Below are positions 1 to 6,397 of a stretch of 6,397 bases of DNA, piece by piece. Location of the stretch: the NCBI GenBank assembly GCA_027035825.1, contig JALVTX010000206.1, forward strand, positions 1 through 6,397. The letters are read 5' to 3'. A program made the translations under genes and the position numbers. Position 1 is the first letter of the stretch. Each line of letters opens with the position of its first letter. The notes below the pieces were generated by a model. The model was not told where the DNA came from. It made no database searches and was given only the letters and a program-made list of their open reading frames with translations. The stretch comes from Mariprofundaceae bacterium. GTDB lineage: Bacteria > Pseudomonadota > Zetaproteobacteria > Mariprofundales > Mariprofundaceae.

Positions 1-33
1 ACAAATCGCCCCAGGCATCCCTATAATCCGCAT
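1..33 (-). CDS. 5' end of a divergent gene (partial, unidentified)
   Basis: Reading leftwards from 33, an ATG opens a frame that stays open to the window edge and encodes MRIIGMPGAIC. It is preceded by AAAGGAGG (46 to 39), an almost ideal Shine-Dalgarno five bases before the ATG, which is the main reason for calling it. Eleven residues are too few to recognise a family, so no function is assigned. If real, the gene is transcribed divergently from fadE and shares the 34-200 spacer with it. The call could be wrong, because a purine-rich stretch before an ATG can occur by chance in such a short piece. Confidence 0.45.
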   Translation of the reverse strand, partial: MRIIGMPGAIC

Positions 34-34
34 C

Positions 35-82
35 AGGGCCTCCTTTCTCTCGTGGTCTTTCAACCCCAAGAATGGAGGCCCT
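35..82. repeat. Inverted repeat, 9-bp arms, over the left-edge SD
   Basis: AGGGCCTCC at 35-43 is the exact reverse complement of GGAGGCCCT at 74-82, with a 30-base loop. In a minus-strand transcript the 82-74 arm would come first. It could pair with the arm holding the SD core, and the stem would end two bases before the start codon (ATG at 33-31). The arms are mostly G and C, so the stem could be stable despite the long loop. Whether it acts in RNA, as a DNA-binding dyad, or not at all cannot be told from the sequence. Confidence 0.45.
39..46 (-). promoter_or_regulatory. Strong Shine-Dalgarno of the left-edge gene
   Basis: On the minus strand this reads AAAGGAGG, with five bases (CCCTG) before the ATG at 33. 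It decides the start of the partial gene at the left edge. Part of it (GGAGG) lies inside the right arm of an inverted repeat, which may affect its access to ribosomes. Confidence 0.5.
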
Positions 83-162
83 CCCTCTTGCCCTCAATGT
101 CTCACATCTGTCTGAACCAGGACAGCCGCATCCCGGCGTCATCTCCCGCCCGGCTGCTCGTC

Positions 163-168
163 TATAAT
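163..168 (+). promoter_or_regulatory. Candidate -10 box for fadE
   Basis: A perfect TATAAT lies 32 bases before the fadE ATG. It would place the transcription start near 175 and give a leader of about 25 bases, enough to hold the SD at 189-195. No good -35 is seen at normal spacing (the 139-145 region reads TCATCTC). The promoter may therefore be weak, activator-dependent, or not the real one. Confidence 0.45.
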
Positions 169-188
169 AGCAACAAACTCTGCTTCCC

Positions 189-195
189 AGGGAGG
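189..195 (+). promoter_or_regulatory. Ribosome binding site of fadE
   Basis: AGGGAGG followed by five bases (ATGCC) and then ATG at 201. The spacing is good and supports 201 as the start. The ATG at 196-198 is out of frame with the gene. Confidence 0.7.
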
Positions 196-200
196 ATGCC

Positions 201-2699
201 ATGTCCGTCACCGCGTTCCTGCTTCTGATGCTTGCCGCGATGCTGGCGCTGGCCTGGTTCCGCGCCGCCCTGTGGCAATGGACGCTGGTCATCGCCGGCA
301 TGCTGCTCGTCGTCTCCCTCCGCCCCTTGCTGCCAGCGGGTTTTCTGGCGCTGGCGTGGATGCTGGCGGCGCTGCTGCTGGTTCCGCTGAACGTGCCAGC
401 CTGGCGGCGCGCGCTCGTCAGCCGGCGCGTACTGCCGCTGCTGCGCCAGACCATGCCCGCGATGAGCGACACCGAGAGCCAGGCGCTGGAGGCGGGCGAC
501 ACATGGTGGGATGCCGAGCTCTTCTCGGGCAAGCCGGACTGGCGCGTGCTCATGGATCAGCCCGCCCCGCGCCTGAGCGAGGAGGAGCAAGCCTTCCTCG
601 ACGGCCCCGTGGAAGAGCTCTGCGCCATGCTGGACGACTGGCAAATCAACCACGAGTTGCACGACCTGCCGCCCGAGGTCTGGCAGTTCATCAAGGACAA
701 CGGATTCTTCGGCATGATCATCCCCAAGCGCTACGGCGGACTGGAGTTCTCCGCCCAGGCCCATTCGGCGGTGGTGATGAAGGTGGCAAGCCGCAGTTCC
801 TCGGCCGCGGTCACCGTGATGGTGCCGAACTCACTCGGCCCCGGCCAGCTCCTGATGAACTACGGCACCGATGAGCAGAAGGAGCATTACCTCCCCCGGC
901 TGGCGCGCGGCGAGGAAGTGCCGTGCTTCGCGCTCACCAGTCCCTGGGCGGGCAGCGACGCGGCCTCCATGCGCGATTCCGGCATCGTCTGCAAGGGCGA
1001 GTTCAACGGCAAGAAGGACGTGCTCGGCATCCGCCTGAACTTCGAGAAGCGCTACATCACGCTGGCGCCGGTGGCAACGGTGCTGGGCCTGGCGTTCAAG
1101 CTCTTCGACCCTGATCACCTCTTGGGCGAGAAGGAAGAACTCGGCATCACGCTGGCCCTGATTCCGACCGACACCCCCGGCGTGGACACCAGCCAGCGAC
1201 ACCTGCCGATGGAACAGGCGTTCATGAACGGCCCGGTGCGGGGCAAGGACGTCTTCATTCCGCTGGACTGGATCATCGGCGGGCCGGATTACGCCGGCCA
1301 GGGCTGGCGCATGCTGATGGAATGCCTGGCCGACGGCCGCGCCATCTCGCTGCCCTCGCTCTCCGCCGGCGCGGGCAAGGTCTGCTCCCGCGCCGCCGGC
1401 GGCTACGCCCGCGTGCGCGAGCAGTTCCACGTTCCCATCGGCAAAATGGAAGGCGTGGCCGAGGCGCTGGCCCGCATCGCCGGCAATGCCTACGCCGTGG
1501 ACGCGGTGCGCGAAATGACGGCCAACGCCGTGGATCAGGGCCACAAGCCCTCGGTGATGTCCGCCATTGCCAAGTATCACTGCACCGAGCGCATGCGGCG
1601 CATGGTGAACGACGCGATGGACGTCTTTGGCGGCACGGCCATCATCATGGGGCCGCGCAACCTGCTGGCGCGCACCTACGAGGCCGTGCCCATCAGCATC
1701 ACGGTGGAAGGCGCGAACATCCTCACCCGCAGCCTGATCATCTTCGGCCAGGGCGTGATCCGCTGCCACCCTCACCTGCTCGATGAAATCGAGGCCGTGG
1801 GCATGGCCGACGAGGAAGCGGCGTTGCGGCGCTTCGATCGCGCGCTGTTCGCGCATGCCGGCTTCGCCATCAGCAACGCCATCCGCGCCTGGCTGCTGGC
1901 GCTGTCCAACGGGCGCCTGGCCACGCCGACGGTGGGCGGCCCCGCCCGTCGCCACGCGCGGCATGTCGGGCGGATGGCGGCGGCGCTGGCGTTCGTTTCC
2001 GACGTCACGCTGGCCGTGCTGGGCGGCGCGCTGAAACGCAAGGAAAGCCTGTCCGCGCGGCTGGGCGACGTGCTGGCCCAACTCTACATCGCCTCGGCCG
2101 CCATCAAGCATTTCGAGGCCGGCGGACGCCCCGAGGCAGAACGGGCGCTGCTGGACTGGGCCTGCGAGGACGCGCTCTGGCGGGCGCAGGAAGCGCTGGA
2201 CGGGTTCCTGAGGAACTTTCCCAACCGCTGGCTGGCTTGGGGTCTGCGCCTGATCGTGCTGCCGCTCGGGCGGCGGCTCGCGCCCCCGGCCGACCGCCTC
2301 GGCCGGCAACTGGCGCGCCAGATCCAGGAGCCGGGCGAAACGCGCGAGCGGCTGACGCGTGGCATTTACGTCACCGACCGCCCCGGCGACCCGCTGGGGC
2401 GCATCGAGCGCGCCTTCGATGCCGTCACCCAGGCCGAGGACACCCTGGCGAAACTCCGCCGCGCACAAAAGGCCGGCGTGGTCTCGGCGCTGGATGACGA
2501 AACGGCCATTGGCGAACTGCGGCAGGCCAACCTGGTGAACGATGAAGAGGAACGACTGCTGCGGGACGCAACCAGGGCGGTTTACGAGGCCATTGTCGTG
2601 GATGCCTTCGATGCCGCTGCGTTCAGGCCGCGGGGAAGGCGCGCCCGTTCACGGCGCAAGAGCCCAGCCAGCCAGGCAGAAAAACGTAGCAAGGCATAG
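201..2699 (+). CDS. fadE: Acyl-CoA dehydrogenase FadE, membrane-anchored
   Basis: This FAD enzyme oxidises fatty acyl-CoA to trans-2-enoyl-CoA, the first step of beta-oxidation. It has 832 residues, close to the 814 of E. coli FadE. The N-terminus is strongly hydrophobic, with probable membrane segments near residues 3-20, 24-40 and 48-63, which would tether the enzyme to the inner membrane. The dehydrogenase fold follows from about residue 125 to 520. Family landmarks are CFALTSPWAGSDA (about 242-254), KRYITLAPVATVLGLAFKL, RGKDVFIPLDWIIGGP, IGKMEG, and VEGANILTRS, in which E503 aligns with the usual catalytic glutamate base. The remainder, about residues 520-800, fits the bacterial FadE C-terminal domain (DUF1974 type) and ends in a basic Arg/Lys-rich tail. 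W249 stands where E. coli FadE has Glu in SPEAGSD. The start is supported by AGGGAGG at 189-195. The gene converges on tsaE with a two-base gap and appears to be transcribed alone. No FadR- or PsrA-like operator was recognised. Confidence 0.95.
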   Translation: MSVTAFLLLMLAAMLALAWFRAALWQWTLVIAGMLLVVSLRPLLPAGFLALAWMLAALLLVPLNVPAWRRALVSRRVLPLLRQTMPAMSDTESQALEAGDTWWDAELFSGKPDWRVLMDQPAPRLSEEEQAFLDGPVEELCAMLDDWQINHELHDLPPEVWQFIKDNGFFGMIIPKRYGGLEFSAQAHSAVVMKVASRSSSAAVTVMVPNSLGPGQLLMNYGTDEQKEHYLPRLARGEEVPCFALTSPWAGSDAASMRDSGIVCKGEFNGKKDVLGIRLNFEKRYITLAPVATVLGLAFKLFDPDHLLGEKEELGITLALIPTDTPGVDTSQRHLPMEQAFMNGPVRGKDVFIPLDWIIGGPDYAGQGWRMLMECLADGRAISLPSLSAGAGKVCSRAAGGYARVREQFHVPIGKMEGVAEALARIAGNAYAVDAVREMTANAVDQGHKPSVMSAIAKYHCTERMRRMVNDAMDVFGGTAIIMGPRNLLARTYEAVPISITVEGANILTRSLIIFGQGVIRCHPHLLDEIEAVGMADEEAALRRFDRALFAHAGFAISNAIRAWLLALSNGRLATPTVGGPARRHARHVGRMAAALAFVSDVTLAVLGGALKRKESLSARLGDVLAQLYIASAAIKHFEAGGRPEAERALLDWACEDALWRAQEALDGFLRNFPNRWLAWGLRLIVLPLGRRLAPPADRLGRQLARQIQEPGETRERLTRGIYVTDRPGDPLGRIERAFDAVTQAEDTLAKLRRAQKAGVVSALDDETAIGELRQANLVNDEEERLLRDATRAVYEAIVVDAFDAAAFRPRGRRARSRRKSPASQAEKRSKA

Positions 2700-2701
2700 C
2701 A

Positions 2702-3127
2702 TCAGGAACACTCAATCCTGATCGCGCGCGCATCCAACTTGTCGGGAACGCAGGCAATGAAAAGATGCACGGCCTTGTCCGGCAGCAGTTCCGGGGCTCG
2801 CTCGGGCCACTCGACCAGGCAAATCCAGGGCGGCTGGAAGTAGTCGCGCACGCCGATGGCTTCCAGTTCCTCGACGCCATCCAGCCGATACCAGTCCATG
2901 TGCGCCACGCGGCAGTTCCGGCCCTCGTATTCCTGGATGATGGCGAAGGTGGGGCTGGGCAGCGCTTCATCCGTGACGCCCAGCGCCCGCATCGCGGCGC
3001 GCGCGAACACGCTCTTGCCCGCGCCCAGCTCGCCATGCAGCGCCACCACGTCCCCCGGCTCCAGGCTCCGAGCGAACTCGGCGGCCAAGGCGGCGGTCGC
3101 CGCCTCGCTGTCCAGCACTCGTTCCAA
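2702..3127 (-). CDS. tsaE: tRNA t6A biosynthesis ATPase TsaE
   Basis: TsaE is the small P-loop ATPase that works with TsaB, TsaC and TsaD to make N6-threonylcarbamoyladenosine at position 37 of ANN-decoding tRNAs. The protein has 141 residues, a normal length for the family. Visible motifs are Walker A GELGAGKS (32-39), LPSPTF (56-61) in the switch-like region, HMDWYRL (76-82, matching the family H-x-D-x-Y-R-L) and LVEWPE (104-109). The start is a TTG at 3127-3125. No convincing SD precedes it, and a GTG three codons further in (3118-3116) is an alternative. The upstream CBS gene ends at 3148, 20 bases before the TTG on the same strand, so expression may depend on read-through and coupling. 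The 3' end faces fadE with a two-base gap. Confidence 0.93.
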   Translation of the reverse strand: MERVLDSEAATAALAAEFARSLEPGDVVALHGELGAGKSVFARAAMRALGVTDEALPSPTFAIIQEYEGRNCRVAHMDWYRLDGVEELEAIGVRDYFQPPWICLVEWPERAPELLPDKAVHLFIACVPDKLDARAIRIECS

Positions 3128-3147
3128 GGAAGGATTCGTGCCCGCGG

Positions 3148-3606
3148 CTATTCCCGACGGCCTGCCAGGGCCTTGATGACATCATGCCTGGAGATGAGGC
3201 CCACCACGGCGCCATGCTCGATGACCGGCAGGTGATGAATGTTCCGGTCGGCCATGATGGTGGCGATGTCCGAAAGGTCGGCATCGGCATTCACGGTGGT
3301 CACATCCGTCTGCATCAGATCCGCGGCCGTCATCGCCTGCATGCGCGCCAGCTCTTCCTCGAAGCGAGACTCCCCGATGGGAATCACCATGTCGAAGATG
3401 GCCATTGCCGTCGGCAGGTGCAGGTTCTTCTGCTGGTCAATCAGGTCGGACTCGGTAATGACGCCCAAGAGGCGCTTCTCCTCGTCCAGCACCAACAGCC
3501 CTGTCAAACCTTCGTCGGCGAAGCGCCGCGCAACCTCGCCGAGCCGCGCATCCGGCGCGCAGAACGGCGGATTCGGATTCATGATGTCCCTGGCCTGCTT
3601 TGACAT
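3148..3606 (-). CDS. Two-CBS-domain protein, predicted adenine-nucleotide sensor
   Basis: A 152-residue soluble protein built of a CBS pair and nothing else. CBS1 covers about residues 5-58 and CBS2 about 93-148. They are joined by a roughly 35-residue linker with a hydrophobic PTAMAIFDMVIP stretch (65-76). Each domain ends in the G-h-h-(T/S)-x-x-D ribose/phosphate-binding signature: GVITESD (48-54) and GLISRHD (136-142). Binding of AMP, ATP or a related ligand is therefore likely. No output domain is fused, so the partner is unknown. The ATG at 3606 is preferred because AAGGGGGG lies three bases before it and residues 6-9 (RDIM) match a typical CBS beginning. The frame is open up to 3693, but those 29 extra residues look unlike the family and contain intergenic-type sequence. 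It lies between thiC and tsaE on the same strand and may share their transcript. Confidence 0.88.
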   Translation of the reverse strand: MSKQARDIMNPNPPFCAPDARLGEVARRFADEGLTGLLVLDEEKRLLGVITESDLIDQQKNLHLPTAMAIFDMVIPIGESRFEEELARMQAMTAADLMQTDVTTVNADADLSDIATIMADRNIHHLPVIEHGAVVGLISRHDVIKALAGRRE

Positions 3607-3700
3607 GCACCCCCCTTCGATTAGCCGGTTCGATTGGCCGGCAGGCCTGTCCGAATCAGACTTGCCTGCCATCAGCATAGCACAATCAAGCACAACACAA
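3607..3700 (-). other. Spacer between thiC and the CBS gene
   Basis: This 94-bp spacer holds the SD of the CBS gene (AAGGGGGG, 3617-3610) and a small potential hairpin, GCCGG at 3624-3628 with CCGGC at 3638-3642. The hairpin is not followed by a T-run on the minus strand, so it does not look like an intrinsic terminator. A near-direct repeat of CACAATCA (3681-3688 and 3696-3703) sits at the thiC end. No convincing promoter was seen, so read-through from thiC is possible. Confidence 0.4.
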
Positions 3701-5578
<1,878 letters not shown>

Positions 5579-5703
5579 GCCTTGCTCATCCCCTTGTCCT
5601 TGTTCCCCTGTCCCGGCCGGCCTCGAACCTCGGAACCATGGGTGAAACCGATCCGTCCGCAGGACTATACCGGACTGGCACGGTCGGGTATAGACTCCCC
5701 CGC
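5579..5703. promoter_or_regulatory. Divergent thiC / ygfZ intergenic region
   Basis: This 125-bp region must hold the control signals of both genes. It contains a dyad at 5665-5693. On the minus strand it does not show the conserved CTGAGA box or the following conserved elements of a TPP riboswitch. A purine-rich stretch with AAGGA and AAGGGG (about 5605-5590) precedes thiC. No SD-like purine run is found just before the ygfZ ATG, where the sequence is C-rich. No clear -35 boxes were found for either direction. Confidence 0.5.
5665..5693. promoter_or_regulatory. Dyad with TATA-like boxes facing both ways
   Basis: CTATACC at 5665-5671 and GGTATAG at 5687-5693 are perfect 7-bp inverted arms separated by 15 bases. 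Further pairing inside (5673-5677 with 5681-5685, including one G-T pair) would allow a longer hairpin in RNA. The right arm gives TATAGA (5689-5694) towards ygfZ. The left arm gives TATAGT on the minus strand (5669-5664) towards thiC. It may be a pair of -10 boxes, an operator, or both. No T-run follows, so it is not a typical terminator. Confidence 0.35.
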
Positions 5704-6397
5704 ATGACGCTGGCCATGCCGACCCTCAGCTCCGAGACCTTCCAGGCCCTCACGCATGGCTTCGTCGCGGCGCGGCACGCGGCCTGGGGCATCGTGCAGG
5801 CCGGCGGGACAAGCGCGCGGAACTACCTGCAAGGCCAGATCACGCAGGACATGGCCCGTCTCTCCGGCCATCAGGCCATCCATGCAGCTCTGCTCACGCC
5901 CCAAGGCAAGCCGGTGGCCGAACTCTACATGGCCTGTGCCAACGATGGCGACCGTTCCCGAAATCCACCCTCCGCCGGCATGCTCCTGCTCATTCCGGCA
6001 TGTTGCCTTGATGCGGCGCTGACGCGGCTGGAGCGCTTCAAGCTGGGGTTTGACGTCACGTTCACCGCACGCGACGATCTGGTGCTGTATTCCATCCAGG
6101 GCGCGACCTGCGACACCCCCTTGGATGCGCTGGGCATCCCACACCCCGAAGGCGCATGGCTGTCCACGGCCCGCAGCGACGGGATGCTGGCCTTGGTCAT
6201 GCCGGCCTCGCCGCGCGGGCTGTGGATCGTTGGCCGACCGGATCGGGTGGAGCCGGCGCTCCGGGGCGGTCGCATCATCGAGCCGGCGGAGCTGGAAGCC
6301 ATGCGCATCCTTCGGGGCCTGCCCCGCTTCGGCGTGGAATGGGACGCTCAAGCGCACCCGCTGAACGCCAATCTCATCGAGTTCGACGGCGTTTCGT
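5704..6397 (+). CDS. ygfZ: YgfZ/GcvT-type folate-binding protein (3' truncated by window)
   Basis: YgfZ proteins resemble the T-protein of the glycine cleavage system. They bind tetrahydrofolate and are needed for full activity of certain Fe-S enzymes, such as the methylthiotransferase MiaB in E. coli. The frame runs open from ATG 5704 to the window edge (231 codons) with no stop. Recognisable parts are YLQGQITQD (41-49), LLTPQGKPVAELYM, a LERFKLGFDV segment, the MRILRGLPRFGVEW segment, and PLNANLIEFDGVS (219-231). In this family that last segment leads directly into the K-G-C-Y-x-G-Q-E motif with the functional cysteine, which would lie just past 6397. About 100 C-terminal residues are missing compared with the 326 of E. 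coli YgfZ. The start is uncertain: neither ATG 5704 nor the ATG at 5716 has an SD. It is divergent from thiC, itself an Fe-S enzyme. Confidence 0.88.
   Translation, partial: MTLAMPTLSSETFQALTHGFVAARHAAWGIVQAGGTSARNYLQGQITQDMARLSGHQAIHAALLTPQGKPVAELYMACANDGDRSRNPPSAGMLLLIPACCLDAALTRLERFKLGFDVTFTARDDLVLYSIQGATCDTPLDALGIPHPEGAWLSTARSDGMLALVMPASPRGLWIVGRPDRVEPALRGGRIIEPAELEAMRILRGLPRFGVEWDAQAHPLNANLIEFDGVS

Noticed and set aside
22..27. A second TATAAT on the plus strand
   Set aside because: It lies inside the probable coding start of the minus-strand gene, any -35 would fall largely outside the window, and it is 170 bases from fadE, which has a closer TATAAT.
831..2468. A 545-codon open frame on the minus strand inside fadE
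   Set aside because: It has low-complexity His/Arg/Gly/Ala composition, no SD and no family match. It is a shadow of the fadE codon pattern.
3624..3642. A hairpin after thiC as an intrinsic terminator
   Set aside because: The stem is only five base pairs (plus a wobble) and no T-run follows on the minus strand.
3607..3693. An N-terminal extension of the CBS protein to an ATG at 3693
   Set aside because: The extra 29 residues do not resemble a CBS protein, whereas the ATG at 3606 has a strong SD and a typical CBS start right after it.
5700..5745. TPP-riboswitch-like fragments on the minus strand (GCTGAGGG, then CCAGCGT followed by a G-run)
   Set aside because: The boxes are too close together (under 20 bases), CTGAGA is not exact, and the region codes for YgfZ on the other strand. 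It looks like chance resemblance.

Overview
This is a high-GC bacterial window (strong G/C preference at third codon positions) that most resembles Beta- or Gammaproteobacteria. The support is a membrane-anchored FadE-type acyl-CoA dehydrogenase with the bacterial C-terminal extension, a ThiC of proteobacterial length with the N-terminal ThiC-associated region, a small single-domain TsaE, and a YgfZ-type folate-binding protein. No rRNA, tRNA, CRISPR array, insertion sequence or phage gene is visible. The gene set is housekeeping metabolism and not an accessory island.

Layout: positions 1-33 (minus strand) look like the first 11 codons of a divergent gene with a strong Shine-Dalgarno (SD) sequence. 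Positions 34-200 are a divergent intergenic region with a TATAAT box and SD for fadE. fadE occupies 201-2699 (+). It meets tsaE (2702-3127, -) tail to tail with two bases between. Reading leftwards on the minus strand, the order is thiC (5578-3701), a two-CBS-domain protein (3606-3148) and tsaE (3127-2702). All three point the same way, with gaps of 94 and 20 bp, so they could form one transcript. A 125-bp divergent spacer separates thiC from ygfZ (5704 to beyond the window end, +). ygfZ is cut just before its expected signature cysteine motif.

Functionally, FadE carries out the first dehydrogenation of fatty acid beta-oxidation. ThiC makes the thiamine pyrimidine with a radical-SAM iron-sulfur cluster. 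YgfZ helps maintain or repair certain Fe-S enzymes. TsaE is the ATPase of the tRNA t6A machinery, and the CBS protein is a predicted adenine-nucleotide sensor. ThiC and YgfZ share an Fe-S theme across a divergent promoter region. The others have no obvious pathway link.

I do not see an undescribed multi-gene system. The more interesting points are regulatory: an inverted repeat that could hide the SD of the left-edge gene, no recognisable TPP riboswitch before thiC, and a dyad placing TATA-like boxes in both directions between thiC and ygfZ.
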